From: Prochlorococcus sp. AG-402-G10 | Lineage (GTDB): Bacteria; Cyanobacteriota; Cyanobacteriia; PCC-6307; Cyanobiaceae | Direction: 5' to 3' | DNA length: 64,000 nt | NCBI GenBank assembly: GCA_003279445.1 | Contig: QCHT01000001.1 | Location: 212,514-276,513, forward strand | Shown here: in pieces, positions 53,533 through 63,108 of the stretch | How the letters are laid out: each line of letters begins with the position of its first letter | How positions within the stretch are numbered: position 1 is the first letter of the stretch | Made by a program: the position numbers and the translations under genes | Notes under the pieces: model-generated | What the model saw: the letters and a program-made list of their open reading frames with translations, nothing else | Databases searched by the model: none | What the model was told of the DNA's origin: nothing

Positions 53533-53715
53533 ATCGGACTAATCCAACGCTCAACAATATGGTATTACTAGTATGAATGATGTAGGAGATAAAATCGATA
53601 ATTATTCAAAAAACAACTTATATGGTCTTGGAACTATAATTTAAATTATTAATATTAAAAATTCCAATATAATATAGATAACATGAATTGTAACTAGATC
53701 TTGGTGAAGCTAGAA

Positions 53716-54345
53716 ATGCGTGGTTTTATCAATCCTTTTCCTATTGAAATACCTACTTTTAAACCTAAATTAGAACTAGCCGTATTAGCATCTGGGAAAG
53801 GAAGTAACTTAGAACGAATTCTTGTTGACATCAAAAGTAATAAACTAGATGCCAATATTAAATGTCTTATTGTAAACAAATCTGATTGTGGTGCAATTAA
53901 TGTAGCAAAAAGGTATTCAGTTCCTTTTATCATACATAAGCACCAGGATTATAACAATCGTGAGGAATTCGATCACGCAATATTAAATACTATCAAACAG
54001 TACAATATCGAAGGAATTGTTATGGTGGGTTGGATGAGAATAGTTACAAATATCCTACTAAATGAATTTAAAGGAAGAGTAGTTAATTTACATCCTTCAT
54101 TACTACCAAGTTTTAAAGGAAACAATGCAATTTCTGAGACTTTAAAAAGCAAAGTAACTATAACTGGCTGTACTGTCCACCTTGTTGATAAGGAAATAGA
54201 TTCAGGTAAAATTATCATACAAGCCGCTCTACCTGTATTAGCTAATGATAATGATGCTAGTCTGCTTTCATCTGTACAATATTATGAGCACGAAATCATT
54301 AGTTTAGGTATAGCTTTGGCGGCTAAGGAATGGAGGAATAAATAG
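53716..54345 (+). CDS. purN: phosphoribosylglycinamide formyltransferase
   Basis: PurN formylates GAR with 10-formyltetrahydrofolate in purine synthesis. The 209-residue form contains LAVLASGKGSNLERILVD (phosphate loop) and the Asn-His pair in VVNLHPSLLPSFKGNNAI. The catalytic Asp lies in TGCTVHLVDKEIDSGKIII. I start at ATG 53716 (MRGFINPFP); the frame is also open to TTG 53701 and GTG 53704, which would add 4-5 residues. It lies 2 bases from the convergent argC. Confidence 0.93.
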   Translation: MRGFINPFPIEIPTFKPKLELAVLASGKGSNLERILVDIKSNKLDANIKCLIVNKSDCGAINVAKRYSVPFIIHKHQDYNNREEFDHAILNTIKQYNIEGIVMVGWMRIVTNILLNEFKGRVVNLHPSLLPSFKGNNAISETLKSKVTITGCTVHLVDKEIDSGKIIIQAALPVLANDNDASLLSSVQYYEHEIISLGIALAAKEWRNK

Positions 54346-54347
54346 TT

Positions 54348-55427
54348 TTATGGATAGAAGTTATTAAGTGGTAGACCCATATCTTCATCTAGACCAGACA
54401 TCAAATTTAATGATTGTATAGCTTGTCCAGCCTGACCTTTTAATAAATTATCTATAGCAGACATGAGAACTACTCTTCCAGTTCGCTTGTCAACTTGAAC
54501 ACTTAATTGTACTTTGTTTGTATATCTGACCCATTTTGTGTTCGGGTAAGTTCCTACAGGCAGAACCTCTATATTGTTATGCTTTCGATAAATAGCGTCT
54601 AGGACTATTTTACAATCATCTGCTGTAAGACATGGATCCCTTAATCGAGCATATACTGTACAAAGTATTCCTCTTACCATTGGAACCAAATGCGGCGTAA
54701 ATTGTAAATTAATATCTGTGCCTGATACTAAGCTTAATTCTTGTTCTATTTCTGATCTATGCCTATGTCCAATAACTGAATAAGGAGAGAATGTTTCTGA
54801 AGCTTCTGATAATAACAAATGCTCTCTAGCTTCTCGACCACCTCCTGATGTTCCAGATTTAGCATCAATAATAATACCATCCTTCTCTATAAGGCCTTGC
54901 TTAAGAAAAGGAATAAGTAAGAGAAGGCTAGCTGTAGGAAAACATCCAGGAGATGCCACTAAAGTTGCTTTTGCGATATTACTTCCATTCCATTCTGGTA
55001 AACCATAAATGGCTCTAGCACATAGTTCTCTATCTTTCCGTTCAGGTTTTCTTGTTTCAATTGAATAAATTTCTTTCCACTTAGATAATGATCTGTACCT
55101 AAAATCTGCTGAAAGGTCTACAACTTTAATATTAGAATCTAAAAGTTTTGGAGTTAATTCGGATGAGAGCCCATTGGGTAGACTCAATATAGCAGCATCG
55201 CAACTAGAAGCTATTTGTTCAATATTTATAGGTTTAATAGTGGGATCATCTTCTAACTGGAGAAAAGGGCATAATTGATTCCATTTTTTATTACTAGTCT
55301 TTTTGCCAGCAAGATAGCTAATCTGAAAAAAGGGATGATTTTTTAGTAATCTAATGGTCTGAAGACCTCCATATCCAGAAGCCCCTATTACAGCAACACG
55401 CGTTAGATTATTGTTTATTTGGTCCAT
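54348..55427 (-). CDS. argC: N-acetyl-gamma-glutamyl-phosphate reductase
   Basis: ArgC reduces N-acetylglutamyl phosphate with NADPH in arginine synthesis. The 359-residue protein has the nucleotide-binding start VAVIGASGYGGLQTIRLL, the catalytic Cys162 in VASPGCFPTASLLLLIPF, and the signature IDAKSGTSGGGREAREHLL. The C-terminal domain (VSVQVDKRTGRVVLMSAIDN-like, ending NLLKGQAGQAIQSLNLM) is typical. Length is standard. It starts with ATG 55425-55427, about 90 bases from the divergent ribBA. Confidence 0.96.
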   Translation of the reverse strand: MDQINNNLTRVAVIGASGYGGLQTIRLLKNHPFFQISYLAGKKTSNKKWNQLCPFLQLEDDPTIKPINIEQIASSCDAAILSLPNGLSSELTPKLLDSNIKVVDLSADFRYRSLSKWKEIYSIETRKPERKDRELCARAIYGLPEWNGSNIAKATLVASPGCFPTASLLLLIPFLKQGLIEKDGIIIDAKSGTSGGGREAREHLLLSEASETFSPYSVIGHRHRSEIEQELSLVSGTDINLQFTPHLVPMVRGILCTVYARLRDPCLTADDCKIVLDAIYRKHNNIEVLPVGTYPNTKWVRYTNKVQLSVQVDKRTGRVVLMSAIDNLLKGQAGQAIQSLNLMSGLDEDMGLPLNNFYP

Positions 55428-55517
55428 AAACTAATAATATAGGTTCTCATAATTAATATGAACTTATTAATGAGTTTAAAAACACAATAACTCTTCACCA
55501 TCTAAAAGGGGTAAACC

Positions 55518-57164
55518 TTGAAATCAAAGGATTCGACAACACTTGCATTTGATCAGATAGCAGATGCTCTGGCTGCTATTAGAAATGGTGAGTGTATCGT
55601 TGTAGTTGACGACGAAAGTCGTGAAAATGAGGGTGATCTTATTTGCGCCGCTCAATTTGCAACTCCGCAACAAATTAATTTTATGGCAAAGGAAGCCAGG
55701 GGATTAATTTGTTTAGCGATGGACGGAGAAAAGCTAGATCAATTAGATCTACCCCTAATGGTTGATAGAAATACTGATTCAAATCAAACAGCATTCACTG
55801 TAAGTATTGATGCTGGGCCAGAATTTGGAGTTTCAACAGGAATATCAGCAGAAGATAGAGCAAGGACGATACAAGTAGCCTTAAATTCCAAAGCTAAGCC
55901 AAGTCATTTAAGAAGACCAGGGCACGTTTTTCCTTTAAGGGCTAACAAAGGTGGCGTATTAAAAAGAGCTGGACATACGGAAGCAGCTGTAGACCTTTCT
56001 CAATTATCTGGATTATCTGCAGCTGGAGTTATCTGTGAAATTCAGAATTCGGATGGTTCAATGGCTCGACTACCAGAATTAAGAAATTATGCTAAAAACT
56101 GGGGGCTCAAAATTATAAGCATTGCCGATTTAATAAAATATAGGCTCGAAAATGAACGTTTTGTATATAAGAAAGCAGAAACTAAACTACCCAGTATTTT
56201 TGGTAATTTCCAGGCAATTGGTTACACCAATGAATTAGACGGAACAGAGCATGTCGCTTTAGTTAAAGGCAAAATAGGCGAATTGAAAGAACCGGTTCTT
56301 GTTCGAATGCATTCCGAATGTTTAACAGGAGACGCATTTGGCTCCTTACGATGTGATTGTCGTCCACAATTAGAAGCCGCTTTGACAAGAATCTCCCAAG
56401 AAGGGGAGGGTATTGTTGTATACCTGCGCCAAGAGGGAAGAGGTATTGGTTTGATAAATAAATTAAGGGCATATAGCCTTCAGGATGGAGGTTTAGATAC
56501 AGTTGAAGCAAATGAAAAACTTGGATTCCCTGCAGATTTGAGAAATTACGGAGTAGGTGCACAGATACTCACTGATTTAGGAATTAATAGGCTCAGATTA
56601 TTGACTAACAATCCTCGTAAAATTGCTGGCCTAGGTGGATACGGCCTACAAGTTGAAAGTAGAGAGCCTTTAATCATACCTCCTAGTGATCATAATGCGA
56701 ACTATCTTGAGATTAAGCGTCAGAAGTTGGGTCATTTTATAGATAATAACCAAGCACAATTAGCCGATAAGTTCTACGTAATCTATTGGGATGGTGATGC
56801 CTCAGCTCAAATCCTCTCGATCTTAAGATCTCAAGCAGAGCAATTAGCAAAAGAAGATGAAATTGAACTAATCCCAGAAAGTTCATCAAGGCTTTTAGCA
56901 TTGTGGGAAAGGCCACAATTTGTCTGGAGGCTTAAGGACTGCAATAGATATGAGCAAGTTATAAAATTACTAGAGATAATTAGTAAATGGAATGGAACTA
57001 AAAGAGTTGGGTTACTAGTTTCACATAGCAAGGAACAATCAGTTCACCCTTCCTTAAATCTAAGAACTGAATATAACGATATTAACGAATTGCAAAACTA
57101 TAGAAAAAATATTGACAACATAACTAAAGATTTATCACCTCCATTTGTAATAATATGGAAGTGA
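55518..57164 (+). CDS. ribBA: bifunctional DHBP synthase / GTP cyclohydrolase II with C-terminal extension
   Basis: The protein catalyses the first steps of both arms of riboflavin synthesis. Residues 10-205 are 3,4-dihydroxy-2-butanone-4-phosphate synthase ([37 protein letters not shown]). About 210-400 are GTP cyclohydrolase II with zinc cysteines in [19 protein letters not shown] and the site [18 protein letters not shown]. The last 140 residues are an extension I do not recognise, as seen in other cyanobacterial RibBA. The start is TTG 55518, with an AAAAGGGG ribosome-binding site 6 bases upstream; no ATG lies before the conserved region. Confidence 0.96.
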   Translation: MKSKDSTTLAFDQIADALAAIRNGECIVVVDDESRENEGDLICAAQFATPQQINFMAKEARGLICLAMDGEKLDQLDLPLMVDRNTDSNQTAFTVSIDAGPEFGVSTGISAEDRARTIQVALNSKAKPSHLRRPGHVFPLRANKGGVLKRAGHTEAAVDLSQLSGLSAAGVICEIQNSDGSMARLPELRNYAKNWGLKIISIADLIKYRLENERFVYKKAETKLPSIFGNFQAIGYTNELDGTEHVALVKGKIGELKEPVLVRMHSECLTGDAFGSLRCDCRPQLEAALTRISQEGEGIVVYLRQEGRGIGLINKLRAYSLQDGGLDTVEANEKLGFPADLRNYGVGAQILTDLGINRLRLLTNNPRKIAGLGGYGLQVESREPLIIPPSDHNANYLEIKRQKLGHFIDNNQAQLADKFYVIYWDGDASAQILSILRSQAEQLAKEDEIELIPESSSRLLALWERPQFVWRLKDCNRYEQVIKLLEIISKWNGTKRVGLLVSHSKEQSVHPSLNLRTEYNDINELQNYRKNIDNITKDLSPPFVIIWK

Positions 57165-57175
57165 TAGTTCTATAC

Positions 57176-57613
57176 TTAATCCTCAACAGAAATACTGATT
57201 ATCTCAGTTCCATTTTCAATCTTAAGTACAACATCCATATCCTTAGTTTGCCCAAAAACAGTATGAACACCATCCAAGTGTGGCTGTGACTCATGGACAA
57301 TGAAAAATTGGCTCCCTCCTGTATTCTTGCCAGCATGAGCCATTGAAAGAGATCCTGGAAGATGCTTATTCTTATTAATTTCGCAGTCTATTTTGTAACC
57401 AGGTCCACCAGTACCTGGCATACCTGATGAACCCTTTCTAGAATGTGGGCATCCCCCCTGAGCCATAAAGCCATCAATAACCCTGTGGAAGGTTAAGCCA
57501 TTGTAAAAACCTTCATTAATTAGCTTTACAAAATTTGCAACTGTATTAGGTGCATCATTTTCAAATAGTTCTAGGGATACTTTTCCTACTGCTGTATCCA
57601 TAATTGCTTTCAT
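57176..57613 (-). CDS. cyclophilin-type peptidyl-prolyl isomerase
   Basis: The 145-residue single-domain cyclophilin catalyses cis-trans isomerisation of X-Pro bonds. The active-site segments are present: [20 protein letters not shown] (Phe-His-Arg), [20 protein letters not shown] and [13 protein letters not shown]. There is no signal peptide, so it is probably cytoplasmic. The length is that of a compact bacterial PpiB. It converges on ribBA, 11 bases apart, and starts at ATG 57611-57613. Confidence 0.94.
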   Translation of the reverse strand: MKAIMDTAVGKVSLELFENDAPNTVANFVKLINEGFYNGLTFHRVIDGFMAQGGCPHSRKGSSGMPGTGGPGYKIDCEINKNKHLPGSLSMAHAGKNTGGSQFFIVHESQPHLDGVHTVFGQTKDMDVVLKIENGTEIISISVED

Positions 57614-57685
57614 TTGACTTTGTTTAAATAGCGTACTTATTATAGTCCTTGTTTTACCTTATTTAATATACACATATTATTAAGA

Positions 57686-58639
57686 TTATATTAATTCAAG
57701 CCCTAGTCCCTCAAGGCTCTTTCTTAGAGATTGGTCATTGCGAGCCAATATCTCTACTGCATCATTATAAGATAACTTTGCTATTCTCATAAGAATAGCA
57801 TTCTTAGTAGATCCATTTGAAAGTTTGAGTAGATTCATTGCTTCCTCTAAGTTTACACCTAATAGTTCTATTAATATTCTTGTAGATCTATCTAATAATT
57901 TACTATTGCTAATAGAGACGTCAATCATTTTATTTTTATAGACTTTACCCAATTTAACCATAACACCTGTAGATATTATATTTAATGTCATCTTCGTTGC
58001 CGTAGCTGCTTTCAATCTAGTTGAGCCAGTAACTAATTCAGGCCCGGTAATTAGTCTAATAATAATATCATATTGGAGCTTTAGATCAACTTCTGGAACA
58101 CTGGTAATTATAATATTTAAACCTCCTATTCTTTTACAGTAATCTAAAGCAGAGAGAACATATGGGGTTGTTCCTCCAGCTGTAATACCAACTAAGCAAT
58201 CATTCTCAGAAAAGCCTCTTATTTGTAAATCATTAATAGAAGAATACTCATCATCCTCCTGCTTCTCTGAACTTTCAACTAATGATTTGTAACCTCCAGC
58301 TATTACAGCTTGAACTAGATCCGGAGAGGTGCAAAAGGTTGGGGGACATTCAGCAGCATCTAGTACACCTAATCTGCCTGAGGTACCAGCTCCAATATAG
58401 AAAAGACGTCCGCCGTGTTTAAGTTTTAGAAAAATTTCATCAATAGCGATGGTAATTTGATCTTTGGCATTAGATACAGCTTCTTGTGGTTTCTTGTCTT
58501 CATCTACGAAAATATCTACCAACTCAGAAGTAGTGATGGAGTCTAATTCATTACTTCGGTTGTTACTTTTCTCAGTAAGTAATGTGCCCCTGTTTACTTT
58601 TTTGGCACGTGTAAGGTTATAGCTTGGGGCTCTATCCAT
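57686..58639 (-). CDS. murQ: N-acetylmuramic acid 6-phosphate etherase
   Basis: MurQ removes lactate from MurNAc-6-phosphate, giving GlcNAc-6-phosphate in cell-wall recycling. The 317-residue protein contains a SIS fold and the MurQ signature GAGTSGRLGVLDAAECPPTF, with SEKQEDDEYSSINDLQ, NDCLVGITAGGTTPYVLSAL and TGSTRLKAATATKMTLN. Length is normal. It starts 1 base after the DUF3110 gene, in the run dnaK, dnaJ, DUF3110, murQ. The usual partners for making MurNAc-6P (AnmK or a PTS) are not in the window. Confidence 0.95.
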   Translation of the reverse strand: MDRAPSYNLTRAKKVNRGTLLTEKSNNRSNELDSITTSELVDIFVDEDKKPQEAVSNAKDQITIAIDEIFLKLKHGGRLFYIGAGTSGRLGVLDAAECPPTFCTSPDLVQAVIAGGYKSLVESSEKQEDDEYSSINDLQIRGFSENDCLVGITAGGTTPYVLSALDYCKRIGGLNIIITSVPEVDLKLQYDIIIRLITGPELVTGSTRLKAATATKMTLNIISTGVMVKLGKVYKNKMIDVSISNSKLLDRSTRILIELLGVNLEEAMNLLKLSNGSTKNAILMRIAKLSYNDAVEILARNDQSLRKSLEGLGLELI

Positions 58640-58640
58640 A

Positions 58641-59042
58641 TTAAATTAACTTTTCGAGATTTTTCCTAATGTTATCTAAATTTTCAATGTCTGATGAATT
58701 CTTAACTTCTTCATTATGATCAGCATTTTCAGAATAAGATTCTACTTCAAGATTACGCTGAGGAGGTGATATAAGAAATCTCTCCTCCTCTGTTTTTGGA
58801 ACAAATCCCTTGACTACTAAACGAGCTTCATAACCAGCCTGAGTACAAAATAAATTAATTTCTTCTTGTTCAATTGTTTCGACAGAAGGTGTAGGAAAAT
58901 CTTGTGCTTCAAGAAGTCCACAATATCTTTCAGCATCGTCAGAATCCTCAAACATCAAGACAATTGTTTTACCCTTTATATCTATTGAATGAATACCTTC
59001 TTCGTCATTGCCAACCTTATAAAGTAATACATGCACTAGCAT
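58641..59042 (-). CDS. DUF3110-family cyanobacterial protein
   Basis: The 133-residue soluble protein begins MLVHVLLYKVGNDEEGIHSI and contains the conserved-looking VLMFEDSDDAERYCGLLEAQ and DFPTPSVETI, matching what I recall of DUF3110, a cyanobacterial and algal family. The C-terminal 40 residues are acidic and low-complexity. No enzymatic motif is visible. It is 38 bases downstream of dnaJ and 1 base upstream of murQ, so it probably belongs to the chaperone transcript. Function unknown. Confidence 0.78.
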   Translation of the reverse strand: MLVHVLLYKVGNDEEGIHSIDIKGKTIVLMFEDSDDAERYCGLLEAQDFPTPSVETIEQEEINLFCTQAGYEARLVVKGFVPKTEEERFLISPPQRNLEVESYSENADHNEEVKNSSDIENLDNIRKNLEKLI

Positions 59043-59080
59043 GGAAATAATCCTATTTATGATAATTATAGTAAATTCAA

Positions 59081-60019
59081 TTAAATATTCTGGTCGACGG
59101 ATAATTCTTGTAGCCTTCTGTATAACGCTATTTCTGAATCAGTTAAATCTGCCGGTAATACAATAACAATTTCAACTATTTGATCTCCATATAACTCATT
59201 ATGATTAAGTCCACGTCCTTTTAATCTAAGCAACCGACCTGATGATGATTTCGGAGGAACCTGTAAGACAACAGGACCATCTAATGTAGGAATTTCTACT
59301 CCGCAGCCAAATAAGCCGTCATGTGGAAAAAGCTCTAGTCGGTAAAGAACTCGTAATCCATCAATGCGAAGTCCTTCTTCAGTTTGAACTCTTAATTGAA
59401 TAAAGTGATCCTTACCACCAACTATAACTCCAGGTAAGCGAAGTCTCCAACCATCTCCAGCAAAAGGTGGGGTGGAAAACTCGACAATCATCCCACCAAT
59501 TAAATCAAGTTCTAGTGTGGTTCCATATAGCGCTTCTTCAGGAGTTAAATCAACCAAAGTCTCAAGGTCATCAAGTTGCCTTATAGGGAGAGGCTCTTGA
59601 GGGGAATGAGCTGGAATTGAAAATCCTTCAGTAGGAGCAATATCTTCTAGAAGTTCTTCAGATTCATTTTTATATATCTGGTCATGTTTATCAAAGGGGA
59701 ATTCCCCTAATTCATTATCATTCTGTATTCCAAGAACAGCCGTAATATATTCGTCATAGGAAGGGAAACCAGTTGCAAACAATTCCTGAGTATTTATTGA
59801 ATTATTCTTCTCCCAGAGAGTTCTTTTTTGCGGATCACTAAGTACGGCATAAGCCTCATTTACTAGCTTAAAACGCTCTTCTGCATTACTATCATTGACA
59901 TTTAAATCAGGATGCCAGCGTCTAGCTTCAGACCTGAAAGCTTTTTTTATCTTGCTAAGGTCACTACCTGCTGCAATGCCTAGTATTGACCAATAATCCG
60001 GTTTAGTTGTAGAAGTCAT
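59081..60019 (-). CDS. dnaJ: DnaJ-family co-chaperone without zinc fingers (CbpA-like)
   Basis: The 312-residue protein starts with a J-domain: YWSILGIAAGSDLSKIKKAF, the HPD motif in RRWHPDLNVNDS, and ERFKLVNEAYAVLSDPQKRT. The middle (about 75-155) is variable and acidic. The C-terminal DnaJ substrate-binding domain (about 160-305) has GTTLELDLIGGMIVEF and LRLKGRGLNHNELYGDQIVE. There are no CXXCXGXG zinc repeats, so it is a class B/CbpA-type J-protein. It should drive the adjacent DnaK. Its ATG lies inside the 3' end of dnaK, overlapping by 17 bases. Confidence 0.93.
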   Translation of the reverse strand: MTSTTKPDYWSILGIAAGSDLSKIKKAFRSEARRWHPDLNVNDSNAEERFKLVNEAYAVLSDPQKRTLWEKNNSINTQELFATGFPSYDEYITAVLGIQNDNELGEFPFDKHDQIYKNESEELLEDIAPTEGFSIPAHSPQEPLPIRQLDDLETLVDLTPEEALYGTTLELDLIGGMIVEFSTPPFAGDGWRLRLPGVIVGGKDHFIQLRVQTEEGLRIDGLRVLYRLELFPHDGLFGCGVEIPTLDGPVVLQVPPKSSSGRLLRLKGRGLNHNELYGDQIVEIVIVLPADLTDSEIALYRRLQELSVDQNI

Positions 60020-62003
60020 TATCCCATCTTTCTCTTTCTCTTTCTCTTTCTTTATAGTCTGAATTCATGCCTCTTGAATTGGCTTGATAATCCCAGGGGT
60101 CATCATCCCAATAATCATCTGAAAAGAGTTCATCCTTAAGCGAACCAAATGTATTTTTTATACCCTTAATAGGATTATTGTCAGTACGTTTTTCTGCAGA
60201 AACACGTCGATTCAAGCCAAATAATGCCTCTTGTAATGCAGAAACTGCTATGTCAAGCTCTGCTAAATCTTCATTGTCAAGAAATTCCTGAACATCTCTA
60301 AGTGATATTTCCACAGCCCTCTGCTGCCTCTCCGCACCATATGGACCAAATTCAAGTGATACATCCCTCAATCGTCGTTCTGCCTGAGCTACTAAGGTCA
60401 AAGCATTGTTCTTTTGATCTATAGAAGCTCTTTTTCGCCTATCTGAATCAGCCTTGTCTTTTGCATCTTTTATTAATTTATTTACCTCATCTTCATTTAA
60501 ATTTGATCCTCCGGTAATGCTTACTGACTGCTTCCTTCCTGTTGTTCTATCAGTTGCACTAACTTGCAGCAATCCATTTGCATCAATATCAAAAGCAACT
60601 TGCACTTGAGGAACACCTCTAGGAGCCGGGGGAATCCCCGATAAACGAAATTTGCCGAGAGACTTATTGTCAGAGGCTAATTGCCTTTCACCTTGCCAAA
60701 CATTAATTTCAACTGATGATTGATTAGCTTGAGAAGTACTAAATACATCTGCTTGCCGAACTGGGATGGGTGTATTCCTTGGAATTAATACCTTCATAAG
60801 GCCACCGACAGTTTCAAGACCTAATGACAAAGGGGTGACATCATTTAATAAAAGATCTCTTAATTCTCCAGTAAGGATTCCTCCTTGAACAGCCGCCCCT
60901 ATAGCAACAACCTCATCAGGGTTAACTGACTGTGAGGGCTCTAAGGGAACGATGGTTTTGACTAATTGTTGAACCATTGGCATTCTGGTACTTCCCCCAA
61001 CAAGAACAACATCATTAATTTCATCAGCTGTCCATCCAGAATCTCCAAGTGCTATTTCAACTGGCTTTAATAGCCTGTCAATTAGATCCCGACAAAGACT
61101 TTCAAAATGCTTTCTTTCTAAACATGTTTCTATATGAAGAGGTCCATTAGGACCTGTTGCTATAAACGGAAGTGAAATTGGAGTTGAATTTAATCCAGAC
61201 AATTCTTGCTTTGCTTTCTCTGCCGCTTCAGAAAGACGTTGCAGAGATTGTCTGTCACGTCTTAGATCAATTTCATGCTCCTTTTGAAAATCGTCTGCCA
61301 ACCAATCAACAATTTTTAAATCAAAGTCATTTCCTCCTAATTGGGTGTCCCCAGAAGTTGCCTTGACATCAAATACTCCATTTGAAATCCTTAGCAAAGA
61401 AATATCAAAAGTACCTCCTCCAAGATCAAAAACTAACACTCTTGATGAAGAGCTTTTATCAAAGCCATAAGCTAAAGCTGCTGCAGTTGGTTCATTTAAA
61501 ATCCTCTGAACCTTAATGCCTGCTAACAAAGCAGCATCTTTTGTTGCTTGGCGTTGAGAATCATTAAAGTACGCTGGAACAGTTATAACAGCTGAATCAA
61601 TATTTTCATCTAAATGTTTCTCAGCATCGTCAATCAACTTCCTTATGATGCTACCTATTAATTCTTCTGGAGCATATTCTCTTTCGGTTATAGGGCACGT
61701 GACTCTCACACAACCCTGATCATTAGCTCTAACTGTATAAGGAACATTTAAGCTAGTGTCCTCTAACTCTTCCCAAAACCTACCCACAAATCTCTTTAGG
61801 TTAGAAAATGTATTTCTAGGGTTAAGAACAAGTTGCCTTCTAGCTTGCTGGCCAACGACCAATTCAGAATTTTTTGTATATCCGATTACTGATGGAGTAG
61901 TGCGAGAACCTTCCGCATTTGCAATTACAAATGGACGCCCAGCTTCTAAAACTCCGATAACGGAGTTAGTGGTTCCAAGATCAATCCCAACAATCCTCCC
62001 CAT
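60003..62003 (-). CDS. dnaK: DnaK-family Hsp70 chaperone (paralogue with extended charged tail)
   Basis: The 666-residue ATP-driven chaperone has the Hsp70 ATPase signatures VGIDLGTTNSVIGVLEAGRP, VFDLGGGTFDISLLRI and VVLVGGSTRMPMVQQLVK, then a substrate domain (NDVTPLSLGLETVGG) and a helical lid. Instead of the usual EEVD-like or DDD end, its tail is DDYWDDDPWDYQANSRGMN and then a run of Glu-Arg repeats. Cyanobacteria have several DnaK copies; linkage to dnaJ recalls DnaK3, but I do not assign the number. It is the first gene of the dnaK-dnaJ-DUF3110-murQ run and is divergent from pstC. Confidence 0.95.
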   Translation of the reverse strand: MGRIVGIDLGTTNSVIGVLEAGRPFVIANAEGSRTTPSVIGYTKNSELVVGQQARRQLVLNPRNTFSNLKRFVGRFWEELEDTSLNVPYTVRANDQGCVRVTCPITEREYAPEELIGSIIRKLIDDAEKHLDENIDSAVITVPAYFNDSQRQATKDAALLAGIKVQRILNEPTAAALAYGFDKSSSSRVLVFDLGGGTFDISLLRISNGVFDVKATSGDTQLGGNDFDLKIVDWLADDFQKEHEIDLRRDRQSLQRLSEAAEKAKQELSGLNSTPISLPFIATGPNGPLHIETCLERKHFESLCRDLIDRLLKPVEIALGDSGWTADEINDVVLVGGSTRMPMVQQLVKTIVPLEPSQSVNPDEVVAIGAAVQGGILTGELRDLLLNDVTPLSLGLETVGGLMKVLIPRNTPIPVRQADVFSTSQANQSSVEINVWQGERQLASDNKSLGKFRLSGIPPAPRGVPQVQVAFDIDANGLLQVSATDRTTGRKQSVSITGGSNLNEDEVNKLIKDAKDKADSDRRKRASIDQKNNALTLVAQAERRLRDVSLEFGPYGAERQQRAVEISLRDVQEFLDNEDLAELDIAVSALQEALFGLNRRVSAEKRTDNNPIKGIKNTFGSLKDELFSDDYWDDDPWDYQANSRGMNSDYKERERERERWDNDFYN
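60028..60053. repeat. hexanucleotide microsatellite in the dnaK tail
   Basis: The plus strand reads TTTCTC repeated about four times (CTTTCT register), which codes for the alternating Glu-Arg run in the last 15 residues of DnaK. It lies just upstream of the dnaJ start on the same transcript. Simple repeats of this kind can change length by slippage, and each unit adds or removes two codons without shifting the frame. Confidence 0.85.
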
Positions 62004-62153
62004 AGATTCACTTATTACATTACTAAGTTAACTGGCTTCGGTTGATCAACCAAGGCTTTTTAAGTGATGCAAACCGAAACAAGCTCCATTTCAAACTTAT
62101 TTGATGCGAAAAGCATCTTAATAACATAGATTTAAAACATCCGGAACGGCAAG

Positions 62154-63104
62154 GTGAAATCTGAACTCAAAAACAAATTCACTCTCAGATTACGTTCATC
62201 ATCAGACAAATGGATTGACTCAGGCTTTAAAAATCTTTCAGTTGCAATGGCAGCAACAGTAGCGATAGTGCTTTTTTCCATATTACTTGTAGTTTTCCTT
62301 GAATCAAAAGCTTCCATTCAAAACTATGGTTTAAACTTTCTAATTACTTCTGAATGGGATCCTATCAATAACAGTTATGGCGCTTTTACGGCTATATATG
62401 GCACTGTAGTAACTTCATTAGTTTCCCTTTTAATTGCAATTCCGTTAGGAATTGGTACCGCTATTCTACTAACAGAGCAAATCCTGCCAAGGCAGATCAC
62501 AGAGATAATAGGTCTAATGGTGGAGTTACTTGCTGCAATACCCTCTGTAGTACTTGGACTATGGGCTGTATTTGTTATGGAGCCATTTATAAGACCTCTT
62601 TTAAACTATATACATATTCATTTTGGATGGTTGCCATTATTTAGTACAGAAGCTGTTGGGCCTGGACTGGCTCCTGCAATATTAATTCTTGTTGTTATGA
62701 TACTTCCAATTATTACCGCCATATCAAGAGACTCCTTAGAACAAGTTCCCAATCGATTAAGGGAGGCGGCTTATGGAGTAGGAGCAACAAGATGGTGTTC
62801 ATTATTTAACGTAATTCTTCCAGCTGCAATATCAGGAATTACCGGGGGTATTTTATTAGCACTTGGCAGAGCCATAGGCGAAACGATGGCAGTGACAATG
62901 ATAATTGGCAATTCCAATAATTTTAGCTGGTCATTATTTGCACCAGGCTACACAATATCTGCATTACTTGCTAACCAATTTGGAGAAGCAGATGGCAGTC
63001 AAATATCATCACTAATGTATGCTGCCTTTATCTTAATGATTATGACACTAATTATTAATATCCTTGCCCAATGGCTTGTCAAAAAACTTAGTTTAAAATA
63101 TTAA
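62154..63104 (+). CDS. pstC: phosphate ABC transporter permease PstC
   Basis: PstC is one of the two inner-membrane permeases of the high-affinity phosphate transporter PstSCAB. The 316-residue protein has about six hydrophobic segments and the EAA-type loop (REAAYGVGATRWCSLFNVIL). LLAAIPSVVLGLWAVFVMEP and LALGRAIGETMAVTMIIGNS are typical of PstC. The start is GTG 62154-62156 (MKSELKNKFTLRL). It follows dnaK divergently with a 150-base gap and precedes pstA by 4 bases. Confidence 0.94.
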   Translation: MKSELKNKFTLRLRSSSDKWIDSGFKNLSVAMAATVAIVLFSILLVVFLESKASIQNYGLNFLITSEWDPINNSYGAFTAIYGTVVTSLVSLLIAIPLGIGTAILLTEQILPRQITEIIGLMVELLAAIPSVVLGLWAVFVMEPFIRPLLNYIHIHFGWLPLFSTEAVGPGLAPAILILVVMILPIITAISRDSLEQVPNRLREAAYGVGATRWCSLFNVILPAAISGITGGILLALGRAIGETMAVTMIIGNSNNFSWSLFAPGYTISALLANQFGEADGSQISSLMYAAFILMIMTLIINILAQWLVKKLSLKY

Positions 63105-63108
63105 ATCG

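Noticed and set aside
53573..53644. 23-codon frame (MNDVGDKIDNYSKNNLYGLG...) between pgi and purN
   Set aside because: No ribosome-binding site or recognisable pattern; frames this short are expected by chance in AT-rich DNA.
62117..62145. Possible Pho box (TTAATAAC...TTTAAAAC) before pstC
   Set aside because: The words lack the regular 11-base spacing of a Pho box and could be ordinary AT-rich promoter sequence.
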